Of a DNA stretch of 64,000 nucleotides, positions 9,518-22,797 are shown in pieces; the first letter of the stretch is position 1; each line of letters begins with the position of its first letter. Origin of the DNA: Burkholderia paludis (GTDB taxonomy: Bacteria > Pseudomonadota > Gammaproteobacteria > Burkholderiales > Burkholderiaceae); assembly GCF_000732615.1 (NCBI RefSeq), contig NZ_JPGL01000012.1:62001-126000 (forward strand), in the 5' to 3' direction. The notes below the pieces were generated by a model. It saw only the letters and a program-made list of their open reading frames with translations, made no database searches and was not told the DNA's origin. The translations under genes were made by a program, and so were the position numbers.

Positions 9518-10441
9518 TCATGGCACCTCCACGCCACGCGCCGCATCCAGCAGCGCGAACCAGTGCTCCCGCTCGAGCGTGACGCGCGTGGCCGCGACCG
9601 CTTCGCGCAGCGCAGCGATCCGGCCCGAGCCGACGATCGGCAGCGGCCGGCACGGCAGCGCGAGCAGCCACGCGAACAGCACCGTCGTCGCGGACACGCC
9701 GAGCGCGTCGCCGATCCGCGCCGCCGTCGTGCGGACGCGCGTCGCGGCGGGCGCCGCCTCCGTCAGCAGCCGGCCGCCCGCGAGCGGCGACCACAGCATC
9801 GGCGGGCAGCGCCACTGCTGCGCCTGGTCGAACGTGCCGTCGTCGAGCGGCGCGAGGTGCAGCAGCGAGCATTCGACCTGGTTCGTCGCGAGCGACATCC
9901 CCCGCGCCGCCATGCGGTCCTGCAGCAACGCGGCCTGCGCCGGCGTGAAGTTCGACACGCCGAACGCCCGCACCTTTCCGTCGCGGTGCAGCGACGCCAG
10001 GGTCGCGGCGACTTCGTCGGCATCCATCAATGGATCCGGGCGATGCAGCAGCAGCAGGTCGATCCGGTCGGTGTGCAACGCGCGCAGCGACGCGTCGACC
10101 GACGCGACGACGTGCGCGGCCCGCGTGTCGTAGTGCTTGATGCCGTGCGCGGGCCGGCGCGCGGACACGAGCCGGATCCCGCACTTCGTGACGATCTGCA
10201 TCCGTTCGCGGAGATGGCGCGCCTCGGCCAGCACGTCGCCGAACAGGCCCTCGGCCGCGTAGTCGCCGTAGATGTCGGCATGGTCGAAACTCGTCACGCC
10301 GAGTTCCAGCGCCGCTTCGATCAGCGCCCGGCGTTCGCGAACCGACAGCGCCCAGTCCGCGATCCGCCACATCCCGAACACGATGCGCGAGAACGGCGCG
10401 CCTTCGGCCCCCAGCGATATCGTCGTACAGCGTTCCGTCAT
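9518..10441 (-). CDS. Aldo/keto reductase, YdhF/Tas-like
   Basis: 307 residues forming a TIM-barrel AKR. The catalytic tetrad is visible: Asp and Tyr in FDHADIYGDYAAEGLFG (residues ~50-60), Lys in IVTKCGIR, and His in LLLLHRPDPLM. NADPH-binding elements include GVSNFTPAQ and the C-terminal LPIVGSGRIAAL. It starts four bases after the porin stop codon and ends 39 bases before glk, so all three are co-transcribed. In the thu context it may reduce or interconvert a keto-sugar or its aldose product, which is inferred from position only. Confidence 0.85.
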   Translation of the reverse strand: MTERCTTISLGAEGAPFSRIVFGMWRIADWALSVRERRALIEAALELGVTSFDHADIYGDYAAEGLFGDVLAEARHLRERMQIVTKCGIRLVSARRPAHGIKHYDTRAAHVVASVDASLRALHTDRIDLLLLHRPDPLMDADEVAATLASLHRDGKVRAFGVSNFTPAQAALLQDRMAARGMSLATNQVECSLLHLAPLDDGTFDQAQQWRCPPMLWSPLAGGRLLTEAAPAATRVRTTAARIGDALGVSATTVLFAWLLALPCRPLPIVGSGRIAALREAVAATRVTLEREHWFALLDAARGVEVP

Positions 10442-10445
10442 CGCG

Positions 10446-11999
<1,554 letters not shown>

Positions 12000-13142
12000 T
12001 CAGCCCGCGACGTCGAGATCGAGCACCGGCGGCGCGGCGGCCGCCGCCGGCGCATCGATGCGGATCGGCTCGCCCGCTGCCGCGCTCGCATAGATCGCGT
12101 CGAGGATCTCCATCACGATCAGCCCCTCCTCGCCTGGCGCCGGATGCGCGACGTCGCACAGAATCGCTTCCGCGTAGTCGTACATCGCCGAGTGCGCGCC
12201 TTCCGCGGGCGGATTCAGGCGCATGTCGAACTGCGCGCCGTTCTGCTCGATGAACACGTGCGCGTCGAACGTGTAGCCCTCGTTCAGGTTCTTCTGCAGC
12301 AGCCCCGCGCGCGTGCCGAGGAGGCGGGTTTCCATCAGTTCGGCTTCCTGGATGTTGGTCGCCCACGACGCCTCGAGCGCGAGCGTCGCGCCGTTGTCGA
12401 AGCGGATCAGCGCGGCCGCGAGATCCTCGACGTCGAACGTCTTGCCCGCACGCGCGGCCAGCTCGCGGGCGATCGGATCGTAGGTGCTGCCCATCACCCA
12501 CACGGGCTTCGGATAGCCCATCAGCCACAGCGCGAGATCGAGGCGGTGCACGCCGAGATCGATCAGCGGCCCGCCGCCCGCCAGCGCCTTCGTGCCGAAC
12601 CAGCCGCCGAAGCCGGGCATCCCGCGCCGGCGATGCCAGACCGTGCGGCCGAAATAGAAATCGCCGAACAGCCCGCTCTCGACCTGCGCCTTCAGTGCGC
12701 GCGACTGCGCGCTGAAGCGGTACGAGAAATTGATCATCAGCCGCCGGTCGGCGCGCCGCGCGGCGGCCAGCATCTCGCGCCCCTCGCCGGCGTTCATCGC
12801 CATCGGCTTCTCGCACAGCACGTGGCAGCCGGCCTCGAACGCGGCGAGCGTCAGCTCGCGATGGAACTTGTTCGGCGTGCACACGCTGACGACGTCGAGC
12901 TTCTGCGCCGCGAACATGTCGGCGGCCGACGCGTAGCGCGCATCGATGCCGAACGCATCGCCGACCTTCGCGAGACGCTTCGCGTCGGGGTCGGCGAGCG
13001 CGACCACGTCGACGTCCGGATGCTCGCGCCAGCCTTCGACATGCTTGCGGCCAATCCCGAGCCCGATCACGCCGACGCGCAGGCGCCGGCCGCGTGCGAT
13101 GGCCGCCGCTTCCGGCAGCTCGACCTTGTAGTCGTCGTTCAT
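12000..13142 (-). CDS. thuB: ThuB-like Gfo/Idh/MocA NAD-dependent dehydrogenase
   Basis: 380 residues. An N-terminal Rossmann domain ([17 protein letters not shown]) is followed by the family's CEKPMAMN motif (Lys catalytic) near residue 115 and the [17 protein letters not shown] segment with its catalytic His. Its ATG overlaps the thuA stop by four bases (ATGA), so the two are translationally coupled. In rhizobia thuA and thuB oxidise trehalose, maltitol and sucrose isomers at C3 to 3-keto derivatives; the same is inferred here from identical gene order. The enzyme has no signal peptide and is therefore cytosolic. Confidence 0.8.
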   Translation of the reverse strand: MNDDYKVELPEAAAIARGRRLRVGVIGLGIGRKHVEGWREHPDVDVVALADPDAKRLAKVGDAFGIDARYASAADMFAAQKLDVVSVCTPNKFHRELTLAAFEAGCHVLCEKPMAMNAGEGREMLAAARRADRRLMINFSYRFSAQSRALKAQVESGLFGDFYFGRTVWHRRRGMPGFGGWFGTKALAGGGPLIDLGVHRLDLALWLMGYPKPVWVMGSTYDPIARELAARAGKTFDVEDLAAALIRFDNGATLALEASWATNIQEAELMETRLLGTRAGLLQKNLNEGYTFDAHVFIEQNGAQFDMRLNPPAEGAHSAMYDYAEAILCDVAHPAPGEEGLIVMEILDAIYASAAAGEPIRIDAPAAAAAPPVLDLDVAG

Positions 13143-13948
13143 GCGAGGTCTCCCCGGGTTTGCCGGATGCCCACGTGCGCGAACTGGCCGTCCTTCTCGC
13201 TGAGCACTTCCAGCGGCGCCGATTCCGGGCACCGGTCGACGAGGTTCACGCGCGGCGCGGCCCATTGCACCGCGTTCGCGATCACGCGCTGCACGTTGCG
13301 GTCGTGATAGGTCGGGTACGCTTCGTGGCCGGGACGGAAATAGAAAATCCGGCCGTGGCCGCGCTCCCAGCAGCAGCCCGAGCGGAACACCTCGCCGCCC
13401 TCGAACCACGAGATGAACACGGTGCTGTCGGGTTGCGGGATGTCGAAGCGCTCGCCGTACATCTCCTCGTTCGGCAGCTCGAAATACTCGCCGAGCCCGG
13501 CCGCGATCGGATGCGACGGCTCGACGACCCACAGCCGCTCCCTCTCGGCCGCTTCGCGCCACTTCAGCGAGCAGTTCGTGCCGAGCAGGCGGCGGAAGAT
13601 CTTCGAGAAGTGCCCGGAGTGCAGCACGATCAGGCCCATCCCCTCCAGCACGCGGCGCTGCACGCGCTCGACGATCTCGTCGGAGACTTTCGCGTGCGCC
13701 TTGTGCCCCCACCAGATCAGCACGTCGCACGCGGCGAGCCGCGCTTCGTCGAGGCCGTGCTCGGGCTGGTCGAGCGTCGCGGTGCCGATCTCGAGCGGCA
13801 ACGCGCCATGGGCGAGCGGCGGCGTCTCGGCGAGCGCGGCGGCGATCACCTGGTGCAGGCCGTCGGGGTAGATCGCGCGCACGCCGGCGTTTTCCCGTTC
13901 GTGCTCGAACTCGTTCCACACGATCACTGAAAGTTTTTTATTTTGCAT
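13139..13948 (-). CDS. thuA: ThuA-like protein (trehalose utilisation)
   Basis: 269 residues of the ThuA fold, related to class I glutamine amidotransferases but without their nucleophile pattern. Recognisable pieces are [19 protein letters not shown] at the N-terminus, [31 protein letters not shown], and [19 protein letters not shown] near the end, rich in conserved His residues that may bind a metal. It acts with ThuB in the 3-keto route for disaccharides. It follows the ATPase gene after 98 bases that hold a hairpin and overlaps thuB by four bases. Confidence 0.82.
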   Translation of the reverse strand: MQNKKLSVIVWNEFEHERENAGVRAIYPDGLHQVIAAALAETPPLAHGALPLEIGTATLDQPEHGLDEARLAACDVLIWWGHKAHAKVSDEIVERVQRRVLEGMGLIVLHSGHFSKIFRRLLGTNCSLKWREAAERERLWVVEPSHPIAAGLGEYFELPNEEMYGERFDIPQPDSTVFISWFEGGEVFRSGCCWERGHGRIFYFRPGHEAYPTYHDRNVQRVIANAVQWAAPRVNLVDRCPESAPLEVLSEKDGQFAHVGIRQTRGDLA

Positions 13949-13985
13949 GACTATCCTTTATCGATGATTTGGCGCCCATTCGACA

Positions 13986-14006
13986 GCGGCCATGCGCCGT
14001 GGCCGC
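13986..14006 (-). promoter_or_regulatory. Stem-loop between thuK and thuA
   Basis: A perfect seven-base inverted repeat (GCGGCCA / TGGCCGC) with a seven-base loop lies in the 98-base gap between importer and catabolic genes. No T-run follows on the minus strand, so it is more likely an mRNA-stabilising or attenuating hairpin than a full terminator. It could set different levels for the importer and thuAB. Confidence 0.35.
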
Positions 14007-14046
14007 CTGAAACCAGAAACCGGACCGGCCGGGCGACGCGCGCCGT

Positions 14047-15183
<1,137 letters not shown>

Positions 15184-15218
15184 GTTTTCCCTCTTGATCC
15201 TGTGCGGGCCGATGCGCG

Positions 15219-16049
15219 TCAACCCTTGACCGCGCCGGCGGTGAGGCCGGAGACGATTTGCCGCTGGAACACCAGCACCAGCAGCACGAGCGGCACGGTG
15301 ACGATGACCGACGCGGCCATGATGGTTCCCCACGGCAGCTCGTAGCTGCTCGCGCCCGAGATCATCGTGATCGCGACCGGCACCGTGCGCTGGCTCGACG
15401 AGATCATGAAGGTCAGTGCGAACAGGAACTCGTTCCAGGCCGACACGAACGCGAGCAGCGACGTCGCGGCCAGCGCCGGCCGCAGCAGCGGCAGGAAGAT
15501 CCGGAAGATCAGCGTGAACACGCCGACGCCGTCGACGAGCGCCGCCTCCTCCAGCTCGCGCGGCAGTTCGCGCATGAACGTGACGAGAATCCAGATCGTG
15601 AACGGCAGCGTGAAGATCAGGTCGGACAGCACGAGCGCGCCGAGGTGGTCGTACAGGCCGAGCGCGCGGACCAGTTCGAACAGGCCCGACAGGATCGCGA
15701 CCTGCGGAAACATCGACACGCCGAGAATGCACATCATCAGCACCCCGCGCCCGCGGAACGACACGCGGCCGAGCGCATACGCGGCGAGCACCGACACGGC
15801 GAGCGACAGCGCGACCGCGCCGCCCGCGACGAGCGCCGAGTTCAGCAGGTACGCGCCGAACGGCTGGTCGCGGAACAGCTGGCGATAGTTGTCGAATGAC
15901 GGGCTCGCCGGGAACAGCGACGTATCGAACAGCGCGTCGCCGTGCTTGACCGACGTGCCGATCATGTAGACGAACGGGAACAGCGAGATGACCAGCACGA
16001 GTGCCGACAGCAGCCAGTACACCGCGACGTCGAGCGGATGCTTCTTCAT
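15219..16049 (-). CDS. thuG: Sugar ABC transporter permease, MalG type (ThuG-like)
   Basis: 276 residues with six membrane helices. The EAA loop that couples to the ATPase reads ELPRELEEAALVDGVGVFTLIFRIFLPLLRPAL, with the conserved Gly of EAA-x3-G present. The C-terminus is typical of MalG-type permeases (FQRQIVSGLTAGAVKG). Its start codon lies one base from the thuF stop, so the two permease genes are tightly coupled. It forms the inner-membrane channel with ThuF. Confidence 0.9.
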   Translation of the reverse strand: MKKHPLDVAVYWLLSALVLVISLFPFVYMIGTSVKHGDALFDTSLFPASPSFDNYRQLFRDQPFGAYLLNSALVAGGAVALSLAVSVLAAYALGRVSFRGRGVLMMCILGVSMFPQVAILSGLFELVRALGLYDHLGALVLSDLIFTLPFTIWILVTFMRELPRELEEAALVDGVGVFTLIFRIFLPLLRPALAATSLLAFVSAWNEFLFALTFMISSSQRTVPVAITMISGASSYELPWGTIMAASVIVTVPLVLLVLVFQRQIVSGLTAGAVKG

Positions 16050-16050
16050 G

Positions 16051-17007
<957 letters not shown>

Positions 17008-17075
17008 CCGGTGTCTCCTGTCAGGCCGGCGCCGTGGGCGGGCCGGCTCGATCGGTCAATCGCGCGCCGCGGCGC

Positions 17076-18344
17076 TCAGTGCCAGACGCCGCCCGGCGCG
17101 AGCCGGTTCAGCGTGGCGGCGAGCCGCGCCAGCGCACCCGACGCGGTGTCGCTGCCGGCGAGCACGTCGTGGGCGGCGTTCCAGAACTGGTTGCTGACCT
17201 GGTTGTACTTGGCGCCGGTCACGGTCGACGGCCGCGCGACCGCCGTGTTGAACGTAGGCAGCAGGTCGGCCATGAACGGGCTGGCCTGCAGGATGTCCTT
17301 GTCGCGGTAGAGCGCCGGCATCGTCGGGTTGTACGAGCCCTGGATCGCGCGCATCTTCTGCACTTCCGCGCTCGCCAGGTACATCACGAGATCGGCGGCC
17401 AGTTTCGGGTTCGGCGAGTAGCGCGACACCGCGAGCTGCCATCCGCCCAGCGCGGTGGCCGGACGGCCGTCCGCGCCGCCCTTCGGCAGCGGCGCGATGC
17501 CGACCTTGCCCTTGATCGGGCTGCCCGTGCGATTCGCGATCGCCCACGCGTACGGCCAGTTGCGCATGAACACGGCATTGCCGGCCTGGAACACGCCGCG
17601 GGCCTCCTCCTCGCCGTAGTTCAGCACGGCCTTCGGGCTGATCGTGCCGACCCATTTCGCCGACTGTTCGAGCGCCTTGATCGCGCCCGGGTTGTCGATC
17701 GTCACGCGGCCCTTGTCGTCGACCACCGTGCCGCCGTTGTAGCTGCTGACCCACTCGAGCGCATCGCAGGTGAGCCCTTCGTACGCGCGCCCCTGCCACA
17801 CGTAGCCCCAGACCTTCTCGTTGCCGGCGGCGCGCTCGCCCGACTGGATCCTGCGCGCGGTGGCGTCGAGTTCCTCCCACGTGGCGGGCACCTTCGCGCG
17901 GTACTTGTCGAGCAGGTCCTTGCGGTAGTAGAGCAGCCCCGTATCGATGAACCACGGCATCGCGACCAGCTTGCCGTTCACCGTATCGTTCGCGACGATA
18001 CTCGGGAACGACTGGCTCTCCAGCCCCTTGCTGTACGGCTTCAGGTCGATCAGGTGGTTCGCGAGAATGCCCGGCCAGACGGTATCGATCTGCATCACGT
18101 CGATCTTGTCCGAGCCGCCGCCGAGCAACTGCTGATAGAGCGCCAGCGTTTCGCTCGAGTTGTTCGGCATGCTGATGAACTCGACCTCGTTGCCGGTCTT
18201 TTCGGCCCAACGCTTCGCCGAGACCTGGCAAATGTCCTGGTCGACGCCGGCCGCGCCGCACGCGATCCGCAGCGTCGCCGCGCCGGCCGTGGCGGCCGTC
18301 ATCGCGAGCGCCATCGTCAGCAAACCTGCCTTGAGCTTCGTCAT
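17076..18344 (-). CDS. thuE: Sugar ABC transporter substrate-binding protein (ThuE-like)
   Basis: 422 residues of the MalE-like SBP_bac_1 family. The start at 18344 is preceded by GGAGA and followed directly by a Sec signal peptide (MTKLKAGLLTMALAMTAA, cleavage near AGAA). The mature protein has the two-lobed periplasmic fold, with VMQIDTVWPGILANHLIDL and GKLVAMPWFIDTGLLYYRKDLL as family markers. It captures the disaccharide for ThuFGK. Gene order thuE-F-G-K-A-B matches the rhizobial trehalose/maltitol operon; the exact sugar is inferred. Confidence 0.87.
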   Translation of the reverse strand: MTKLKAGLLTMALAMTAATAGAATLRIACGAAGVDQDICQVSAKRWAEKTGNEVEFISMPNNSSETLALYQQLLGGGSDKIDVMQIDTVWPGILANHLIDLKPYSKGLESQSFPSIVANDTVNGKLVAMPWFIDTGLLYYRKDLLDKYRAKVPATWEELDATARRIQSGERAAGNEKVWGYVWQGRAYEGLTCDALEWVSSYNGGTVVDDKGRVTIDNPGAIKALEQSAKWVGTISPKAVLNYGEEEARGVFQAGNAVFMRNWPYAWAIANRTGSPIKGKVGIAPLPKGGADGRPATALGGWQLAVSRYSPNPKLAADLVMYLASAEVQKMRAIQGSYNPTMPALYRDKDILQASPFMADLLPTFNTAVARPSTVTGAKYNQVSNQFWNAAHDVLAGSDTASGALARLAATLNRLAPGGVWH

Positions 18345-18383
18345 TCGATGTCTCCAGTTTTTTTCGAATCGTTCGCATCGTGC

Positions 18384-18405
18384 GGCGCGCCGTCGAGGGC
18401 GCGCC
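18384..18405. other. Hairpin between kinase gene and thuE
   Basis: Two copies of the self-complementary octamer GGCGCGCC are separated by six bases and can fold into an eight-pair stem. It lies in the 158-base gap after the histidine kinase stop and about 40 bases before the thuE start. Either a weak terminator of the regulatory genes or a leader structure for the thu operon. Confidence 0.35.
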
Positions 18406-18502
18406 ACCGGGTGCCGTGGGTGTCATGAGACCCCAGTCCGGTTAATCGAAGATTTCGGAAACGCGCCGCGCCATTAACAATCGAAACAATCGCCGGCGCG
18501 GG

Positions 18503-21106
18503 TCAGCCCAGCAGGGCGGCGAGCGCCGCCAGATCGAACGGCTTCGGCACGAACGGCAGGTCCGCGCGCCAGTCCGGATGGGCCTGGTGCACCTCGGGCG
18601 GCAGGCCCGACGTGAGCGCGACGCGCTGCGCCGGCCAGCGCTCGGCGAGCCGCGCCGCGAACGCGATGCCGCTGCCGCCCGCGCCGAGCGAGATGTCCGA
18701 CAGCACGAGCGCGACGGGGCCGTGCTCGGCCAGCCAGCGCAAGGCCGCGTCGCCGGTCGCCACCGCGTCGGCCCGCGCGCCCAGCGCCGCGAACTGGCTG
18801 AGCGCGGTGTCGCGCACCTCGGGATCGTCGTCCACCACGAGCACGCGGGCCCCGGCCGGCGCGGCAACCTGCGCGGCCGCCGCCTCGACCGGCGCGCCGC
18901 GCCGCTCCGGCGGCGCGCTCTCGGGCAGCCACAGCTCGACGCGCGTGCCCCGGCCGACCTCGCTGTGAATGCGCAGGTCGCCGCCGCTCTGGCGCACGAA
19001 GCCGTAGACGCTGCTGAGCCCGAGCCCGCTCCCCTCGCCGGCCGCCTTGGTCGTGAAGAACGGCTCGATCACCTTGTCGAGCAGCACCGGCGCGATCCCG
19101 CACCCCGTATCGGTGACGCTCAGCACGATCGCGTCCGGCCCGGGGCCGCCGCCGGCCGCCGGTGCGCGGCGCGCGGCCAGCGCCAGCGTTCCGCCTTCCG
19201 GCATCGCGGCGGCGCTGTTGAGCGCGAGGTTGAGGACCGCGTTCTCGAGCTGGCCGCGGTCGACGTTCACCCACATCGCGTCGACGGCCGGCTCCAGCAC
19301 GACGGCGACCCGCTGGCCCGCCGAGTACTCGACCAGATCGAGCATCTCCGCGAGCATCGCCCTGACCGACACGCGTTCGGCCTGCAGCGGCTGGCGCCGC
19401 GCGAACGCGAGCAGCCGCCGCGTCAGCCGCGACGCGCGCTCGGCCGCACGGCGCGCGCGCTCGGCCATCGTCTGCGCGTCCTGCTGCCCGTCGAGCCGCG
19501 GCAGCAGCAGCTCCAGGTTGCCGAGTATCGCGACGAGGAAGTTGTTGAAATCGTGCGCGACGCCGCCCGTCAGTTGGCCGAGCACGTCCATCTTCTGCGC
19601 CTGGCGCAACTCCGCCTCGACCGCGCGCCGGCTCGTCAGGTCGCGGCACACCGCCACCCAGCCGCCGTCCGGAAGCGGCTGGCAGTGGAATTCGAGGGTC
19701 CGCCGGTCGTGCAGGTGCAGCTCGGCCGACACGGCGATGCGCGCGCCGTCCGACGTGCGGGTCGCGGTTTCGCGCGACACCTCGCGCCAGCGCGCGGGGC
19801 GGTGCATCGCCTGCCGCAGCGCGGCGAGCGGCAGGCCCGCGTGCAGCAGGCCGGCGTCGATGCCGAGCAGCGTCGCGAAGGTCGGATTCCACGCGATCAG
19901 GCTGCCGTGCGTGTCGTGGACGGACACCCCGTCGTTCATCGAGTTGAGCACCGATTCCTGCAGGCGGCGCTGCGACTCGAGGCCCTGCGTCAGCTGCTCC
20001 TTCTCGATCAGGTTGGTGCGGAACACCTCGAACGCGCGCGCCAGCTCGCCGATTTCGTCCGGCCGGTGGGTCGACGGCATCCGGTCCGACGTGATGCCTT
20101 TCGCGAGCCGCCCCATCACGCGCGTCATCGCCTGCAGCTTGTGCAGGATGCGGCTCGCGTACGCGACGCCGAGCAGCGCCACCGCGACGCCCGCGACGAC
20201 CAGCAGCAGCAGGCCCGACTGGCTGGAGACCGCGACCTTGCGCACCTTGTCGCTGCGCTCACTGGCGATCTGGCGCAGCCGCTCGACGTAGCGCGCCGAC
20301 TTGCCGCTCAGGTGATCCGAATGGCCGCGCAGGAGCGTGACGAGATAGCCCGTCTGCGCCTCGCTCGACAGGAACTCGCGGCGCACCGCGAACACGCTGA
20401 GCGCGCCGCCGTCGAGATGCTGCAGCGCCTCGGCCAGCGCCGGCTCGAGGCGGTCCTCGCCGCGTTCGCGCACGCGCAGCCACAGCGCCTCGTTGTCGCT
20501 TTCCGCGCTGCCCAGCTCCGCCGCGTTGGCCGCCTGCAGCGCGCCGGCCGTGCGGGCCCAGATCTCGAGCAGCGTCGGCGCGCGCTGCGCGATCCGGCTC
20601 TTGTCGCGCGCGATGCGCTCGCCGATGCGGTCGTTCGCGACCCGCAGGTCGCTCAGCGCCTCCTTGAGCTGCCGCTGCCGGCCCGACACGACCAGCAACC
20701 GCGCGAGATCCTGATCGATCGCGTCGAGATCGTCGATCACCGCGAGCTGCTCGCCGGCCTTCGCGGCGGGCCCCGGCTGCCTGCCGAAGCCCGGCGACAG
20801 CCGCCGGATATCGCCGAGCAGGCCGCGCAGCAGCTCGGTGTCGTTGTGCAGCAAGTCCGGCGAATCGGTCAGCATCATGCTCGGCGCGACCGCCGCAAGC
20901 TGCGCGACCTTGTCCGACAGTTCGAGCGCGCGGGCGATCTCCGGCACCACGTTCGCCTCGTACTCGTCGAGCGCGTTCTGGTTCGCCCGCATGCCGAGCA
21001 CGCCGACCACCACGACCGCGAGCGTGATGCCGAACAGCAGCAGGAAGGTGGCGATGAGCTTCGCGCGCACACTCAACGGCGGCAACAGCCTGAACGTCGT
21101 ACGCAT
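18503..21106 (-). CDS. Hybrid sensor histidine kinase
   Basis: 867 residues. Two membrane helices (about 17-38 and 305-327) flank a largely helical periplasmic sensor region; then come a HAMP segment, a PAS domain (about 395-510), a HisKA domain with the phospho-acceptor in GGVAHDFNNFLVAILGN, an ATPase domain (N-box NLALNSAAAM, G1 DTGCGI, G2 GEGSGLGL) and a C-terminal receiver with phospho-acceptor Asp in LVLSDISLG and Lys in VPKPF. The start at 21106 follows the regulator stop by four bases, so the two form an operon. Signal unknown; adjacency to the thu genes suggests a sugar-related cue. Confidence 0.9.
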   Translation of the reverse strand: MRTTFRLLPPLSVRAKLIATFLLLFGITLAVVVVGVLGMRANQNALDEYEANVVPEIARALELSDKVAQLAAVAPSMMLTDSPDLLHNDTELLRGLLGDIRRLSPGFGRQPGPAAKAGEQLAVIDDLDAIDQDLARLLVVSGRQRQLKEALSDLRVANDRIGERIARDKSRIAQRAPTLLEIWARTAGALQAANAAELGSAESDNEALWLRVRERGEDRLEPALAEALQHLDGGALSVFAVRREFLSSEAQTGYLVTLLRGHSDHLSGKSARYVERLRQIASERSDKVRKVAVSSQSGLLLLVVAGVAVALLGVAYASRILHKLQAMTRVMGRLAKGITSDRMPSTHRPDEIGELARAFEVFRTNLIEKEQLTQGLESQRRLQESVLNSMNDGVSVHDTHGSLIAWNPTFATLLGIDAGLLHAGLPLAALRQAMHRPARWREVSRETATRTSDGARIAVSAELHLHDRRTLEFHCQPLPDGGWVAVCRDLTSRRAVEAELRQAQKMDVLGQLTGGVAHDFNNFLVAILGNLELLLPRLDGQQDAQTMAERARRAAERASRLTRRLLAFARRQPLQAERVSVRAMLAEMLDLVEYSAGQRVAVVLEPAVDAMWVNVDRGQLENAVLNLALNSAAAMPEGGTLALAARRAPAAGGGPGPDAIVLSVTDTGCGIAPVLLDKVIEPFFTTKAAGEGSGLGLSSVYGFVRQSGGDLRIHSEVGRGTRVELWLPESAPPERRGAPVEAAAAQVAAPAGARVLVVDDDPEVRDTALSQFAALGARADAVATGDAALRWLAEHGPVALVLSDISLGAGGSGIAFAARLAERWPAQRVALTSGLPPEVHQAHPDWRADLPFVPKPFDLAALAALLG

Positions 21107-21110
21107 CGCG

Positions 21111-21833
21111 TCACACGCGCACGACGGGTACCGCGAACACATAGCCGACGCCGCGCTGCGTGCGGATATAGGTCGGCTGCTCGGGGTTCGGCTCGATCTT
21201 GCGGCGCAGGCGCAGGATCAGCACGTCGATGGTGCGGTCGTACACGTCGATGCCGAAGCCGCGCGTATGTTCGAGCAACTGGTCGCGCGACCAGACGCGC
21301 GACGGCTGCTGCACCATCGCCGCGAGCAGCTCGAATTCGCCCTGCGTCAGTGCGCACGGGCCGCCATGGTGCGTCAGCGTGCGCGCGGCCAGGTCCATCG
21401 TCCAGCCGTCGAAGCAGTAGCGCGGGCCGCCTCCGTTCGACGCGGGGCGCGGCATCGACAGTTCGATCGTGCGCCGCAGCTGGGCGCGCACCCGCGCGAT
21501 CAGTTCGCGCCCGGAGAACGGCTTGGTGACGAAATCGTCGGCCGCGGTTTCGAGCCCGAGGATGCGATCCGTCTCGTCGCCCAGGCCGCTGATCATGATG
21601 ATCGACACGTCGGAACGGCGCCGCAGCTCGCGCGCGACCGTCAGGCCGTCCTCGCCGCGCAGCTTCAGGTCGAGGATCACGAGCGCGTGCGGCGCGGCCG
21701 CGAGCTGCTGCTGCATCCGGGCGGCGCTGTCGACCGCCGAGACCTCGTAACCGGCCTCTTCCAGCACGCCCGTCAGCCAGACGCGCACCTCCGGATCGTC
21801 GTCCAGCACCAGGATCCGATGTTTTTCTGACAT
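21111..21833 (-). CDS. OmpR/PhoB-type response regulator
   Basis: 240 residues. The receiver domain has the acidic pair VLDDDPEV, phospho-acceptor Asp in VILDLKLRGEDG, Thr/Ser position in IMISGL and Lys in FVTKPFSG. A winged-helix DNA-binding domain follows (LTQGEFELLAAMVQQPSRVWSRDQLLE, then DVYDRTIDVLILRLRRKIE). The start at 21833 is chosen for its GGAGGAGAA site and the direct start of the receiver; a 17-codon upstream extension to 21884 is open but lacks such a site. Partner of the hybrid kinase. It likely controls the thu island, in place of the LacI-type ThuR of rhizobia. Confidence 0.9.
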   Translation of the reverse strand: MSEKHRILVLDDDPEVRVWLTGVLEEAGYEVSAVDSAARMQQQLAAAPHALVILDLKLRGEDGLTVARELRRRSDVSIIMISGLGDETDRILGLETAADDFVTKPFSGRELIARVRAQLRRTIELSMPRPASNGGGPRYCFDGWTMDLAARTLTHHGGPCALTQGEFELLAAMVQQPSRVWSRDQLLEHTRGFGIDVYDRTIDVLILRLRRKIEPNPEQPTYIRTQRGVGYVFAVPVVRV

Positions 21834-22797
21834 GGCTGTTCTCCTCCAAGCCGGTCGCGTCGGCCGCTTCGTTCGGTCGCTCACGGCGGACTGGCATTTC
21901 TGTCGGTATGAGGCCGGACCGCGACGGGTTGGCGCGGTCGGGCCGGAAGCGAATGGTGGCCGATTCGGGCCGATCCTGGCAAGTTCCCGTGAGCGCGCAT
22001 CGCCGCGTCGCCCGGCCGCGCACCGCGTTCGCCGTCGCGTCGCTTAGTAAGGACGCGCGCGGGATTCTAACGTCGAAAAATCCCGGCGGAAGCGCGTCGC
22101 GATCGGTGAATACCCTGCCCGGATTTCCGTCGTAACGCAGGCCCCGGCGCACGCTCCGGGGCGCGCCCGCGCCGAACGATCGCGCCGGATGCGCGGGCCG
22201 CGCCGGCGTGCCGATCGCACATGCGCCCCGATGCCGGGCCCCGTTCGTGCCGCCGGCACGTCGCGCGCACCAGCCGCGTGCATCGATCCGCCGCGCGTCC
22301 GTCAGTCGATCTGCATGCCGAACGAAATCGGCGTCGCGTCGCTTTGCATCGACCACGATCGCCCCTGCCCCTGTCATGCGGGACCGCTTCGTCCCGTTCA
22401 CTCCAGTCACGCAAGCTCGGCCCATCCCGTTTCCGTTGTAGCGGCGATCGGTCCGCGTTGCCGTCGTCACTGCACGTCACTGCACGCCGCTCAAAAAAGA
22501 ACGCATGCGAAATACCCGCGCGGCCCCCGAGCCGCTCACGCGGGTTGCGTGAAATCCGCGGAAAAACGGCTTTCCGCGGCGCACGGAAGTCGTGCATCGA
22601 TCCGCTCGCCCACCGCCGATCGTCCCGCCGCCGCGCGCTTGCCGACCACGCAATCGGGTGACCCATTCAACACATCGGCCAAGTTTGTGCGCGCAACAAT
22701 GGCGGTGCCTCGCGCCCGGCCCCAGGCGGGCAACCCGATGTTCCGCATGGCGCCGGGCGCGGCGGTCTTCAAAAACCACATCTCACGAGGACATACC
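21834..22797. other. Long intergenic region between response regulator and rpfF
   Basis: About 960 bases separate two divergent genes. Short frames exist on both strands, but they have the Arg/Ala/Pro-rich make-up of GC-driven noise and none has a convincing ribosome site or family likeness. The region should hold the promoters of both the two-component operon and rpfF. No clear RNA gene, repeat or operator could be identified by eye. Confidence 0.5.

Noticed and set aside
18578-21529. Plus-strand open frame of 983 codons
   Set aside because: Antisense to the histidine kinase and response regulator, which have clear catalytic motifs. The composition (Arg, Ala, His, Gln) is that of a GC shadow.
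22189-22797. N-terminal extension of rpfF by about 200 codons
   Set aside because: The extension is Arg/Pro/Ala-rich with no domain, while the ATG at 22798 has a good ribosome site and gives the usual RpfF length.
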